NCBI GenBank assembly: GCA_902619265.1
Contig: CACNDL010000001.1
Location: forward strand, 124,001-188,000
Reading direction: 5' to 3'
Origin: an uncultured SAR86 cluster bacterium
GTDB taxonomy: Bacteria > Pseudomonadota > Gammaproteobacteria > Magnimaribacterales > TMED112
Length of the DNA stretch: 64,000 nucleotides
Below the pieces are notes generated by a model. It made no database searches, was not told where the DNA came from, and worked only from the letters and a program-made list of their open reading frames with translations. A program made the position numbers and the translations under genes. Below are positions 21,199 to 33,095 of this stretch, piece after piece (position 1 is the first letter of the stretch; each line of letters starts with the position of its first letter).

Positions 21199-23013
21199 AT
21201 GAATAGTATATTTGATTTAGTAGTAATAGGGGGTGGGCACGCAGGCGTTGAGGCGGTGCTTGCTGGAAAACGCATGGGCCTTAATGTTGCACTAATTACA
21301 TTAGATAAAACTAAAACAGGGCGCATGTCTTGCAACCCAGCTATAGGGGGTATCGGCAAAACACACCTGGCAAAAGAGATAGATGCTCTTGGCGGTTATA
21401 TGGCAGAAGCAACTGATTTGTCGGGCATTCAGTTTAGAACTCTTAATAAGAAGAAGGGGCCGGCTGTTCAGGCAACAAGAGCTCAGGCTGACAAAGAGCT
21501 TTACGAAAAAACCATTCAAGCGAAGCTCAAAAAAGAGCAAATTGACGTGTTCGAGGATGAGGTTATAGATTTTGAAGAAAAGAATTGTGAGGTTTTTGCT
21601 GCTGTTGGTAAAAACAAAAAATACAAAGCTAAAGCATTTGTGCTTACAACAGGAACATTTTTAAATGGCGCTATTTTGATTGGAAGCAACAAAAGAGAAG
21701 GCGGCAGGATAGATGAAAAAAAAGCCTCAGGTCTCGAAAAATTTTTTGATAAACAAAATCTTATGCTGGGTCGTCTTAAAACTGGCACGCCACCCAGACT
21801 TGCAAGAGAGACCATAAACTTTGAAGTCCTGGAAGAACAACCAGGAGACCAAGAAGTTTGTTATATGTCTTTTTTAGAAAACAAAAACCATCACCCGAAA
21901 CAAGTTTCCTGCTATATCACAAAAACAAACAAGAGAACTCACGATATCATCAAAAAAAACATAAAAAAATCAGCCATGTATTCCGGGCTTATTAGTGGTG
22001 TTGGGCCCAGATATTGCCCCTCAATAGAAGACAAAATAATGAGGTTTTCATCAAAAGACAGCCACCAGATATTCGTGGAACCAGAGGGCTTGGAAAGTAA
22101 TTGGGTTTATCCAAACGGCATCTCTACGAGCCTGCCACGAGAAGTGCAGGAAGAATATATTAGGTCTATCGAGGGCTTTGAAAGTGCTGAAATATTGCAG
22201 CAAGGCTATGCTGTTGAGTACGATTACATAGACCCAAGAAACCTCGAAAAAACCCTTAGACTAAAAAACCTCAAAAATCTCTTTTTGGCGGGGCAGATCA
22301 ACGGCACAACAGGGTACGAAGAAGCAGGAGCACAAGGCATGGTTGCAGGTATAAACGCCTCTCTGTTGGTTCAGAAAAAAGCAGAATGGATTCCACAAAG
22401 ACAAAACAGCTACATGGGTGTGTTGGTTGACGACCTAACAAGGTTTGGGGTAAGCGAGCCCTATAGGATGTTTACGTCTAGAGCAGAACACAGGCTGGTG
22501 CTGAGACAGGACAATGCTGATGAAAGAATGTTTGAGGCTGGCATACACATGGGGCTAATCAACAAAGAAAGAGAAGAGGTCTTTTTGAAAAAACAAAAAG
22601 AAAAAAAACAAAACCTTGAACAGCTTAGAAAAACAAAGATAAAGTTCGGAGACCAAATCAAAACAGCCCACGACCTTTGTAAAAGGAACGACTTCACCAT
22701 GGAAGACGTAAAAGGAACGCTAGAGAAGACCAACAAAAGGTTCGGAGAAACATATTACGACATACGCTACTCTGGCTATGTAGACAAACAAAGGAGAGAG
22801 CTTGAAAAAATGAGAAATCTAGAAGAGCATGATTTGGGGCTGATCTTCGATTATGCAGAGGTTGTGGGGCTTTCTGGAGAGGTTAAGGAAAAGCTCAACA
22901 AAACAAAACCGAAAAACCTTCTTGAGGCCTCAGGGGTCGAAGGCATAACACCGGCTGCCCTAAACGTGTTGGCCATCCACTTGAAAAAAATTGATGCAAT
23001 CAGAACAAGCTGA
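21199..23013 (+). CDS. mnmG: tRNA uridine 5-carboxymethylaminomethyl modification enzyme MnmG
   Basis: FAD- and NADH-binding partner of MnmE in U34 modification. 604 residues, slightly short of the usual 630. The FAD-binding loop is VVIGGGHAGVEAVLAGKRMG; RMSCNPAIGGIGKTHL and GRLKTGTPPRL are conserved, and FLAGQINGTTGYEEAGAQG is the MnmG signature. The C-terminal helical domain ends in ALNVLAIHLKK. The sense strand is A/C-rich with many AAC and AAA codons. It overlaps rsmG by 20 bases. Confidence 0.96.
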   Translation: MNSIFDLVVIGGGHAGVEAVLAGKRMGLNVALITLDKTKTGRMSCNPAIGGIGKTHLAKEIDALGGYMAEATDLSGIQFRTLNKKKGPAVQATRAQADKELYEKTIQAKLKKEQIDVFEDEVIDFEEKNCEVFAAVGKNKKYKAKAFVLTTGTFLNGAILIGSNKREGGRIDEKKASGLEKFFDKQNLMLGRLKTGTPPRLARETINFEVLEEQPGDQEVCYMSFLENKNHHPKQVSCYITKTNKRTHDIIKKNIKKSAMYSGLISGVGPRYCPSIEDKIMRFSSKDSHQIFVEPEGLESNWVYPNGISTSLPREVQEEYIRSIEGFESAEILQQGYAVEYDYIDPRNLEKTLRLKNLKNLFLAGQINGTTGYEEAGAQGMVAGINASLLVQKKAEWIPQRQNSYMGVLVDDLTRFGVSEPYRMFTSRAEHRLVLRQDNADERMFEAGIHMGLINKEREEVFLKKQKEKKQNLEQLRKTKIKFGDQIKTAHDLCKRNDFTMEDVKGTLEKTNKRFGETYYDIRYSGYVDKQRRELEKMRNLEEHDLGLIFDYAEVVGLSGEVKEKLNKTKPKNLLEASGVEGITPAALNVLAIHLKKIDAIRTS

Positions 23014-23569
23014 GACACTCAAAAAGCTCGCAAACCTAATCGCTGAAAAAAACAAACAACACAACCTCACCTCTGCAAAAACAGCGGAAGAGATTTATAA
23101 AAACCACATAAACGACTGTGTTCAAGCCTTTAAAAAGGTGCAAAAAACTCTTAGAAAAACAGTAATAGATTGTGGTTCTGGAGCAGGACTGCCTGGCCTT
23201 GTTTGGGCCACACTAGACCCCAACAAAAAAATTTATACCGTAGACAGCACAAACAAAAAGACAGCATTTCAAAAGCTCGCAATAAGAGAGCTGGCGCTTA
23301 ACAATGTAGTAGCCGTCAATGACAGGATCCAAAACGTAATCCTAGACCACGAAAACACAGTAGTGTTCAAGGCCTTTTCGTCTATCAAAGATGGGGTCCT
23401 CAGCCTTAATAAAAAAAACAACCATAAAAATATGCTTTTTCTAAAAAAGGACGACGAAAAAACAAAACTAGAGATAACAGAAGCGTCTTCTTTGTTATAT
23501 GATTACAAAAGGCACGAATATGCGTCAAACGACACGAAGATGCTCGTGCTCGAGCTTTATGACAGTTAA
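22994..23569 (+). CDS. rsmG: 16S rRNA (guanine527-N7)-methyltransferase RsmG
   Basis: Methylates G527 of 16S rRNA using SAM. I choose ATG 22994 (MQSEQAETLKKLANLI); the ORF track uses a TTG one codon earlier. 191 residues. Family markers are NLTSAKTAEEIYKNHINDCVQ and the SAM-binding loop VIDCGSGAGLPGLVWA. The C-terminal part is diverged from E. coli RsmG. The end overlaps the parA start by 11 bases. The order mnmG-rsmG-parA-parB is the common origin-proximal arrangement. Confidence 0.9.
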   Translation: MQSEQAETLKKLANLIAEKNKQHNLTSAKTAEEIYKNHINDCVQAFKKVQKTLRKTVIDCGSGAGLPGLVWATLDPNKKIYTVDSTNKKTAFQKLAIRELALNNVVAVNDRIQNVILDHENTVVFKAFSSIKDGVLSLNKKNNHKNMLFLKKDDEKTKLEITEASSLLYDYKRHEYASNDTKMLVLELYDS

Positions 23570-24341
23570 GATAGCCGTAACAAACCAAAAGGGAGGGGTT
23601 GGAAAAACAACAACGGCAGTTAATTTGGCTGCAACCCTTGCAAAGGTCAACAGAAAGGTCCTTTTAATCGACATTGACCCGCAAGCAAATGCAACCTCGG
23701 CGGCTGGCGTAGAGAAGAACACCAAAGACTCTCTTTATGAGCTTTTTGAAAACAAACTAAATCTCGAAGAGTGTGTAGTTAAAGCCACTGGGGGGTACGA
23801 AATATTGCCAGCGAACTCAAACCTAATTGCTACAGAGAAGATCATCGAGCAAACCAAGAATAGAGAAAAATTCTTTTCCAAACACCTCAAAAAAAATATC
23901 AATAAGTACGACTATGTTTTATTTGACTGTCCACCGTCTCTAAACCTTCTCACCATTAATGCTATGGAATACTGTAAAAAGGTTTTGGTGCCTGTGCAGT
24001 GTGAGTATTATGCGCTCGAGGGCCTTGTAACCCTCAAGAGTACAATTGACCAACTCAACAGCGCGCTTGGACTAAAGATCGAGATAGTAGCAATTCTTAG
24101 AACAATGGCTGACTGGAGAAACCGCCTAACTAGAGAGGTGTCAGCCCAGCTTGAAAAACACTTTAAAAAAACCGTTCTAAACACAATAATTCCAAGAAAT
24201 GTTAGGCTGGCAGAAGCGCCAAGCTATGGCCAATCTATAGTTGATTATGATATAAAATCAATTGGTGCGGAGGCTTTTTTAAGTCTGTCCGGCGAGTTTA
24301 TTAGGAAATTTGAAAATGGCAAAAAAAACATCACTAAATAA
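23559..24341 (+). CDS. parA: Chromosome partitioning ATPase ParA (Soj)
   Basis: Walker-type ATPase that moves ParB-parS complexes after origin duplication. I start at ATG 23559 (MTVKIAVTNQKGG), because the upstream 20 codons of the ORF-track frame lie inside rsmG and do not look like a ParA N-terminus. 260 residues. The deviant Walker A is KGGVGKTTTAVN, Walker B-like FDCPPSLNLLT follows, and LIDIDPQANAT is also present. The end overlaps parB by 26 bases. Confidence 0.95.
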   Translation: MTVKIAVTNQKGGVGKTTTAVNLAATLAKVNRKVLLIDIDPQANATSAAGVEKNTKDSLYELFENKLNLEECVVKATGGYEILPANSNLIATEKIIEQTKNREKFFSKHLKKNINKYDYVLFDCPPSLNLLTINAMEYCKKVLVPVQCEYYALEGLVTLKSTIDQLNSALGLKIEIVAILRTMADWRNRLTREVSAQLEKHFKKTVLNTIIPRNVRLAEAPSYGQSIVDYDIKSIGAEAFLSLSGEFIRKFENGKKNITK

Positions 24342-25191
24342 AGGGCTACAGGCTTTGCTTGGTGAGGTTGCGCCAAAGGCGCCCGCACCAAGAATCACTC
24401 CAAACAAAACAAAAAAACCAAAAAACAACACCCCAAACAGCGAAATCAATATAAGCGCGATTAAGGCGAACCAATACCAACCAAGAACCACCTTTGATGA
24501 GAAAAAACTAAAAGAGCTTTCAGAGTCAATAAAAAAACATGGCGTAATTCAGCCGGTTCTGGTTAGACAAGAAGGCAAAGGGTATGAGCTTATAGCTGGC
24601 GAAAGAAGGCTTAGAGCCTCAAAGCTTGCTGGCCTTAAAAAAATACCAGCAGTGGTTGCAAAAATATCTAACATACAGTCGCTTGAGATCGCAATACTAG
24701 AAAACGTTCAAAGAGAAGACCTTAATCCACTTGAGGTTTCAAAGGGCTACCAGCGACTGAAAGAAGAATTTGGTTACACACAAGACCAGGTCGCCAAAAG
24801 CGTTGGCAAGCCCCGAAGCTCAATAGCAAACTCATTAAGGCTTTTAACGCTTCCAGAAAAAGCACAAAACGAGCTGGAAAAAGGCTCTATATCAGAGGGG
24901 CACGCTAAGGTTTTGTTGGGTGTTGATCCCTCAAAAATAGAAGCAGTTCTTGAAAGGGTTTTGTCAGAACAGCTCTCTGTCAGGGCGCTAGAAAGCTCAC
25001 TCAACAACACAAACAAAAACCAAACCAAAAAGAATGACAAATCAAGAGACGAGCTTAACCTTGAATCAGCCTTAAGCTCAAAGCTCGGCTCAAAAGTAAC
25101 GATTGATGACACCAAAGGAAAAGGGAAAATGACTATCAAATATTATTCCTATGATGAGTTAGATGGAATCATTGAGAAAATATCGTCCTAA
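24316..25191 (+). CDS. parB: Chromosome partitioning protein ParB (Spo0J)
   Basis: CTPase and clamp that loads at parS. I start at ATG 24316 (MAKKTSLNKGLQALLG); the track uses a TTG two codons earlier. 291 residues. The N-terminal tail with Lys/Pro-rich linker is followed by IKANQYQPRTTFDEKKL, the CTP-binding GERRLRASKLAG, ENVQREDLNPLE and a helix-turn-helix (TQDQVAKSVGKPRSSIANSLRLL). A C-terminal dimerisation domain ends the protein. Two parS-like palindromes in recF are likely targets. Confidence 0.95.
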   Translation: MAKKTSLNKGLQALLGEVAPKAPAPRITPNKTKKPKNNTPNSEINISAIKANQYQPRTTFDEKKLKELSESIKKHGVIQPVLVRQEGKGYELIAGERRLRASKLAGLKKIPAVVAKISNIQSLEIAILENVQREDLNPLEVSKGYQRLKEEFGYTQDQVAKSVGKPRSSIANSLRLLTLPEKAQNELEKGSISEGHAKVLLGVDPSKIEAVLERVLSEQLSVRALESSLNNTNKNQTKKNDKSRDELNLESALSSKLGSKVTIDDTKGKGKMTIKYYSYDELDGIIEKISS

Positions 25192-25233
25192 CCCTGTAAA
25201 GAATCTAAAAAATACATTAAAATTACGGCACCC

Positions 25234-26226
25234 ATGGCATCTGAGAGTTCAGGACGTACATTTCAAGAATATTTAGAACACCATTTACAAAATTTGGTGT
25301 ATGGTCCCCTGCCTGCCGGCCACGAGAGAAAGCTTTATTCAAAGGGGAGCGATGAAACGACAAAAGAAGCTTATTGCCAAAGCAAAAACCTAGACTACGA
25401 TGGAGAAAAATACTGTAAAGAAACCCTTACAGAGGATGGGTGGTATTTAGCCAACAACAAAACAGATGTAGAGGCAATGGGATTTTGGGCGCTTCACATA
25501 GACACAATGTTTTTCTCTGTGCTTTTAGGCGCGCTGTTTTTGTTTGTATTTACACGCGCAGCCCAAAACTTTTCTTTGGACAAACCAACCAAACTACAAT
25601 TGTTTATAGAGATGATGATCGACTTCATTAATGGGGTTGTTAAAGGAACATTTAAAGCTGCACAAAATTCTCTAATAGCACCAATGGCTCTCACAATATT
25701 CTTTTGGGTCCTTTTGATGAATGTAATGGATTTGGTTCCTGTGGACCTCATACCTTACCCTGCAGAATTGTTGGGGATCCCGTACTTGAAGGTGGTTCCA
25801 ACAACAGACCTAAACCTAACCGCGGCATTAGCGCTATCAGTATTTGTTCTGTATTTGTTTTATAGCATTAAGTCCAAGGGTTTTGTGGGTTTTATAAAAT
25901 CAATATCTCTGCATCCTTTCGGACCATGGATGTTGCCTGCTAACCTATTTATAGAAATAATTGACCTCATTGCGAAGCCCCTTTCTTTGGCGCTTAGGTT
26001 ATATGGGAACTTGTATGCAGGAGAGATGATATTTTTGTTGATTGCTGGAATGGTATCAATTAACCTCACATCATTTATGGGGTTGGGTTTAAACCTGGCA
26101 GGAATTACACTAAGTTTAATTTGGGCAATATTTCATATTTTAATAGTGGTGCTGCAGGCATTCATATTTATGATGCTTACAGTGGTCTATATGAATATGG
26201 CACACGAAAAATTTGAACAACATTAA
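25234..26226 (+). CDS. atpB: ATP synthase subunit a with an enlarged N-terminal region
   Basis: Fo stator subunit that forms the proton half-channels with the c ring. 330 residues compared with about 271 in E. coli. The membrane core is standard: WALHIDTMFFSVLLG, MNVMDLVPVDLIPY, LSLALRLYGNLYAGEMIF (essential Arg) and LQAFIFMMLTVVYMNMA. The extra length is at residues about 23-80, a hydrophilic insertion between HHLQNLVYG and the first helix, with two cysteines (48 and 61). No atpI precedes it. First gene of the atp operon, 42 bases after parB. Confidence 0.95.
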   Translation: MASESSGRTFQEYLEHHLQNLVYGPLPAGHERKLYSKGSDETTKEAYCQSKNLDYDGEKYCKETLTEDGWYLANNKTDVEAMGFWALHIDTMFFSVLLGALFLFVFTRAAQNFSLDKPTKLQLFIEMMIDFINGVVKGTFKAAQNSLIAPMALTIFFWVLLMNVMDLVPVDLIPYPAELLGIPYLKVVPTTDLNLTAALALSVFVLYLFYSIKSKGFVGFIKSISLHPFGPWMLPANLFIEIIDLIAKPLSLALRLYGNLYAGEMIFLLIAGMVSINLTSFMGLGLNLAGITLSLIWAIFHILIVVLQAFIFMMLTVVYMNMAHEKFEQH

Positions 26227-26230
26227 GGAG
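26225..26230 (+). promoter_or_regulatory. Ribosome binding site deciding the atpE start
   Basis: AAGGAG lies 9 bases before ATG 26240, inside and just after the atpB stop. It supports starting subunit c at MEVEAARF rather than at the upstream in-frame start used in the ORF track, which would add nine residues before the first helix. Confidence 0.75.
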
Positions 26231-26239
26231 GTTGTGAAT

Positions 26240-26470
26240 ATGGAAGTAGAAGCTGCAAGATTTATCGGAGCAGGATTAATGTTTGGTTTGGCTGCAATCG
26301 GGGCTGGAGTAGGCGCGGGCGTTTTAAGCTCAAAGCTAATCGAGTCAATTGCAAGACAACCAGAGCTAGAAGACCAACTAAGACCAACATACTTTTTAGG
26401 TATTGGTCTTGTCGATGCTGTGCCAATGATTTCTGTTGGTTTAGCGTTTTATGTATTATTTGTTGCTTAA
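26240..26470 (+). CDS. atpE: ATP synthase subunit c
   Basis: Ring-forming proteolipid that carries protons through Fo. 76 residues in two helices joined by the polar loop RQPELEDQLRP. The first helix has the packed GAGLMFGLAAIGAGVGAG glycine pattern. The ion-binding carboxylate is Asp in GIGLVDAVPMISVG, the E. coli-like arrangement, and the Glu-based sodium-type signature is absent, so a proton-driven enzyme is most likely. A clear Shine-Dalgarno precedes it, in keeping with its high copy number. Confidence 0.96.
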   Translation: MEVEAARFIGAGLMFGLAAIGAGVGAGVLSSKLIESIARQPELEDQLRPTYFLGIGLVDAVPMISVGLAFYVLFVA

Positions 26471-26473
26471 AAA

Positions 26474-26950
26474 ATGAATTTAAACGCAACACTACTTGGG
26501 CAGATGATAGCTTTTGGGCTATTCGTTTGGTTTTGTTGGAAGTTTGTTTGGCCCCCATTATTGGCCGCCATGGAAGAGCGGGCTGAAAAGATTGAACAGG
26601 GCCTAAAAGACTCTGAAGAAAGCGCAAAAAAAATTCTTAATGCTGAAGAACAAAGCAAAAAAATGCTAGCCGAAGCAAAAAAAGAAGCAAAAAAGATAAT
26701 GGACAATGCTAAAAACCAGTCTGAAAAGATTGTGGAGGAGTCAAAAAATAAAGCTACTGAGGAAAAGGATAGGATTGTGGGTTCAGCTCAGTCTGAAATA
26801 GAAAAAGAGGTTGTTAACGCAAAAAAAACCCTTGAGAAAGATTTTGCAGCAAGCGTTATGTCAGCAGTTAAAAAAATCGTTGCCAAAGAGGTTTCTATGA
26901 GCAACTATCAAGACACAGTAGACAAAAGCTTGGATGATTTTAGAAAATGA
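26474..26950 (+). CDS. atpF: ATP synthase subunit b
   Basis: Peripheral stalk subunit linking Fo to F1. 158 residues: one N-terminal membrane helix (about 5-25, [20 protein letters not shown]) and a long charged coiled coil rich in Lys, Glu and Ala from about residue 30 to 140. It is 3 bases after atpE and overlaps atpH by 4. There is no second b-type gene in the operon, so a homodimeric stalk is expected. Confidence 0.94.
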   Translation: MNLNATLLGQMIAFGLFVWFCWKFVWPPLLAAMEERAEKIEQGLKDSEESAKKILNAEEQSKKMLAEAKKEAKKIMDNAKNQSEKIVEESKNKATEEKDRIVGSAQSEIEKEVVNAKKTLEKDFAASVMSAVKKIVAKEVSMSNYQDTVDKSLDDFRK

Positions 26951-27465
26951 GCAAATTGTTAGAGGTATACTCAAAAGGCCTGTACGACTCTTTAAACAAA
27001 GAGAACGTAACGGATGTGGTTGAGCACTTCCAAAACATTTCTAATGACACTTCTGTACATGGGTTGGCTGATTTGTTTAAAAACAAAACAATACAAAAAG
27101 ATGAGAAGCTGAAGGCAGCTATAGAGCTCGTTGGTGAAAGTGAAGACCTAGAAGCTTTTATGCAAACGCTTGGAAACAACGGGCGCCTAGATCTATTACC
27201 AAATATTTTTAGTTACTTTGTGGACTATGCTTCTAGAAGACAAAACAATGTACCAGTAAAAGTTACGGTAAGCGAAGAGCCAAATGAAGAAACCAAAAAT
27301 AAAGTGTCTTTATTTGTCTCACAAAAAATGGGACACAACACCCCAATTAAATATGAAATTAACAAAACAATGCTCGGCGGTGTTGTCTTGAAGTACAAAG
27401 ACAACGAAATAGATTTGAGCGTTGACAATAAACTAGATGGACTAAATTCGGTTTTAACAAATTAA
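26947..27465 (+). CDS. atpH: ATP synthase subunit delta
   Basis: Joins the peripheral stalk to the top of the alpha3beta3 head. 172 residues, mostly helical in the N-terminal two thirds ([30 protein letters not shown]). The C-terminal part has the conserved [26 protein letters not shown], matching the delta signature. It starts within the atpF stop (ATGA). The gene position between atpF and atpA confirms the assignment. Confidence 0.93.
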   Translation: MSKLLEVYSKGLYDSLNKENVTDVVEHFQNISNDTSVHGLADLFKNKTIQKDEKLKAAIELVGESEDLEAFMQTLGNNGRLDLLPNIFSYFVDYASRRQNNVPVKVTVSEEPNEETKNKVSLFVSQKMGHNTPIKYEINKTMLGGVVLKYKDNEIDLSVDNKLDGLNSVLTN

Positions 27466-27475
27466 AGGAGAAAAG

Positions 27476-29023
27476 ATGACAACTAAAATTAACCCCTCAG
27501 AAATATCGAGCATCATCAAAAAGAAGATAGATGGGTATAAAGGAGCAGCAACAGAAGCAAATGTTGGAGAGGTTTTAACAACAGCAGATGGTATTGTGCA
27601 AATCTTTGGTTTAGAAGATGCGATGTATGGTGAATTATTAGATTTTGGAGAAGGCACTTATGGTTTAGCGCTTAATTTGGAAAACGATTCAGTTGGTGCT
27701 GTTGTGCTTGGGGACTCTGGACACATCAAAGAAGGACAAAAAGTTAAAACTACTGGCAGAGTTTTAGATGTTCCGGTTGGCGAAGGCCTAAAAGGCCGTG
27801 TTATTGACGCCCTGGGAAGACCAATAGATGGCAAGGGTGAGGTAAAATCAGATCACAACTCTCCTATTGAGGTTGTGGCGCCTGGTGTTATTGATAGAAA
27901 GTCAGTAGACCAACCAGTTCAAACAGGAATTAAATCTATTGATGTTATGGTCCCCATTGGGAGAGGACAAAGAGAGCTAATAATTGGAGACAGACAAACA
28001 GGCAAAACAGCTATTGCAATTGATACTATTATCAGACAAAAAGATTCAGGCATCACATCGGTCTATGTTGCTATTGGTCAAAAACAATCGACAGTAGCAA
28101 CTGTAGTTAGACAGCTTGAAGAGGCAGACGCCCTGAAAAACACAATAGTCGTTTCAGCTAGTGCGGCAGAAAGTGCAGCATTACAGTTTTTAGCACCCTA
28201 TTCAGGATGCACTATGGGCGAGTATTTTAGAGACAAAGGAGAAGACGCATTAATTATTTATGATGACCTGTCAAAACACGCTGTTGCTTATAGACAAATA
28301 TCACTACTATTAAAAAGACCTCCAGGCAGAGAGGCTTTTCCTGGCGACATCTTCTACCTTCACTCAAGGCTTCTTGAAAGAGCTTCAAGAGTGAATGAAG
28401 ACTATGTAGAAAGACTTACAGGAGGAAAAGTAAAAGGAAAAACAGGCTCCTTAACCGCTCTTCCTATAATTGAAACACAAGCGAGTGATGTTTCTGCATT
28501 TATTCCAACAAACGTGATATCAATTACTGATGGTCAGATTTTCTTGGAAACCGACCTGTTTAATTCAGGCATTAGGCCAGCAATTAATGTTGGTATCTCA
28601 GTATCTCGTGTTGGTGGAGCAGCTCAAACTAAAATAATTAAAAAGTTGGGCGGTACAGTAAAACTGGCCCTTGCACAATTTAGAGAACTAGAATCTTTCT
28701 CACAGTTTGCCTCTGATCTGGACGATGCCACAAAAGAGCAACTTGAAAACGGCCAAAGAATTACAGAACTCTTCAAACAAACTCAGTTTGCCCCGAGATC
28801 GGTAGCTTGTATAGCTATTGTTCTTTATGCAATTGAAAACAAATATTTAACAGAAGTTGAAAAAGACAAGATGCAGTCCTTTGAAGAAAACCTAAGAACT
28901 CATTTTAAATCGAACCATGGAGATGTGTGGGAAGAGGTCAACAAAACTGGTGACTGGAACGATGACCTTGATAAGAAGTTTAAAGAAATAGTGAGCTCAT
29001 TTATGAAAGAGGGTTCGTGGTAG
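27476..29023 (+). CDS. atpA: ATP synthase subunit alpha
   Basis: Non-catalytic nucleotide-binding subunit of F1. 515 residues, normal. The P-loop is [14 protein letters not shown], preceded by [12 protein letters not shown]. The alpha signature [13 protein letters not shown] near residue 365 is intact, and the catalytic Arg lies in this region. A strong ribosome site (AAAGGAG at 27464-27470) precedes the ATG, matching the need for three copies per complex. It abuts atpG with no gap. Confidence 0.97.
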   Translation: MTTKINPSEISSIIKKKIDGYKGAATEANVGEVLTTADGIVQIFGLEDAMYGELLDFGEGTYGLALNLENDSVGAVVLGDSGHIKEGQKVKTTGRVLDVPVGEGLKGRVIDALGRPIDGKGEVKSDHNSPIEVVAPGVIDRKSVDQPVQTGIKSIDVMVPIGRGQRELIIGDRQTGKTAIAIDTIIRQKDSGITSVYVAIGQKQSTVATVVRQLEEADALKNTIVVSASAAESAALQFLAPYSGCTMGEYFRDKGEDALIIYDDLSKHAVAYRQISLLLKRPPGREAFPGDIFYLHSRLLERASRVNEDYVERLTGGKVKGKTGSLTALPIIETQASDVSAFIPTNVISITDGQIFLETDLFNSGIRPAINVGISVSRVGGAAQTKIIKKLGGTVKLALAQFRELESFSQFASDLDDATKEQLENGQRITELFKQTQFAPRSVACIAIVLYAIENKYLTEVEKDKMQSFEENLRTHFKSNHGDVWEEVNKTGDWNDDLDKKFKEIVSSFMKEGSW

Positions 29024-31702
<2,679 letters not shown>

Positions 31703-31736
31703 TTTAAGTACAGAAAAAAACCATTAAAATCACCTA

Positions 31737-33095
31737 ATGGGACTTAGTATTGTTTTGCTTGCGGCTGGTGAAGGCAAGCGCATGAAAACTGACAAACCAA
31801 AACCTCTGGTTCATTTAGCTGATCATCCGCTAATACAATATTCATTAGACACAGCCAAAACCTTAAAACCAGAACGAATTGTTCTGGTAACAGGATATAA
31901 AAAAGACGAAGTTAAAAAGTATGTTTTGTCCAACAATCCTGGTGACTTTGTTTTTTGTGAACAAAAAGAAAGGTTAGGCACCGGGCACGCAGTCAAACAA
32001 GCAGCACCATATTTACCTGATACTGGAAAAACCTTGGTGCTATACGCAGATGTGCCATTGGTAAGTGTTAAGTCGTTAAGAAAACTGATTAAATCCTCTA
32101 ACAGAAAAAAATTATCTATCCTTACTTCAAAAGTAACGGATCCTAGATGGTATGGCCGAATCATCAGAGATGAAGCTGAAAGCCCAATTGCAATTAGAGA
32201 AGAAGCTGACGCTTCAAATAATGAAAAGAATATAAATGAAATATTCACTGGCATCATGATAGCTGATAATGAGTTTTTGAAAAAAGGACTCAAAGGTTTA
32301 TTAAGAAACAATAAAGCGGGTGAATATTATTTAACTGATCTTGTTGATTATGCGAGCAAAAGACAATTAAAAATTGGTTCGACACAAACTAAAGAAAAAG
32401 AAATTTTGGGTGCCAATAACAAAGAGGAGCTTGCTGTTTTATATAAGTCCTTAGTAGCACTTAATGTTGAGGAAGCAAAGAAAAAAGGCACAATTTTTAA
32501 AGATGAAGCTACTTGTTATGTAGAAGGTAATTTAAAAGTTGGTAAAGATGTGCGCATTGGCAGTAATGTCACTATAAAAGGCGATGTAAAAATTGGTAAC
32601 GATGCTTCCATCGAGTCAAATGTGGTACTTGCTAACGTTAATATTGGTGACAACTCAGTAATTAAAGACTTTTGTTCAGTAGAAGATTCAACGATAGCAA
32701 AAAATGTAGAGGTTGGTCCATTTGCGAGGTTAAGAGACGGCGCCGTGCTAGACGATTCTGCAAAAGTTGGCAATTTTGTTGAAATAAAAAAATCAAAAAT
32801 CGGGGAAGGTTCAAAAGCCAATCATCATGCTTATCTTGGAGATGCCAAAGTAGGAAAAAAAGTAAATATAGGAGCAGGCACCATAACTTGTAACTATGAC
32901 GGCAAAGTCAAACATAAAACCACAATTGAGGATGGCAGTTTTGTGGGCACGAACTCATCCTTAGTTGCTCCACTTAAGATTGGCAAAAAGGCCTATATTG
33001 CAGCAGGATCAGTAATTACAAGCAATGTTCCTTCAAGTGCACTTGCTTTTGGCAGATCGAAACAAAGCACAAAAAAGAACTGGAAGAAAAAATAA
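31737..33095 (+). CDS. glmU: Bifunctional UDP-N-acetylglucosamine pyrophosphorylase / glucosamine-1-phosphate acetyltransferase
   Basis: Makes UDP-GlcNAc for peptidoglycan and lipid A. 452 residues. The N-terminal uridyltransferase has LAAGEGKRMKTDKPKPLVHL and LYADVPLV. From about residue 250 a left-handed beta helix of hexapeptide repeats (IGSNVTIKGDVKIGNDASIE and so on) carries the acetyltransferase. The conserved NHHAYLGDAKVGKKVNIGAG, with acetyl-CoA site residues, is present. The stop overlaps the glmS ATG by one base, so the two hexosamine genes are coupled. Confidence 0.96.
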   Translation: MGLSIVLLAAGEGKRMKTDKPKPLVHLADHPLIQYSLDTAKTLKPERIVLVTGYKKDEVKKYVLSNNPGDFVFCEQKERLGTGHAVKQAAPYLPDTGKTLVLYADVPLVSVKSLRKLIKSSNRKKLSILTSKVTDPRWYGRIIRDEAESPIAIREEADASNNEKNINEIFTGIMIADNEFLKKGLKGLLRNNKAGEYYLTDLVDYASKRQLKIGSTQTKEKEILGANNKEELAVLYKSLVALNVEEAKKKGTIFKDEATCYVEGNLKVGKDVRIGSNVTIKGDVKIGNDASIESNVVLANVNIGDNSVIKDFCSVEDSTIAKNVEVGPFARLRDGAVLDDSAKVGNFVEIKKSKIGEGSKANHHAYLGDAKVGKKVNIGAGTITCNYDGKVKHKTTIEDGSFVGTNSSLVAPLKIGKKAYIAAGSVITSNVPSSALAFGRSKQSTKKNWKKK

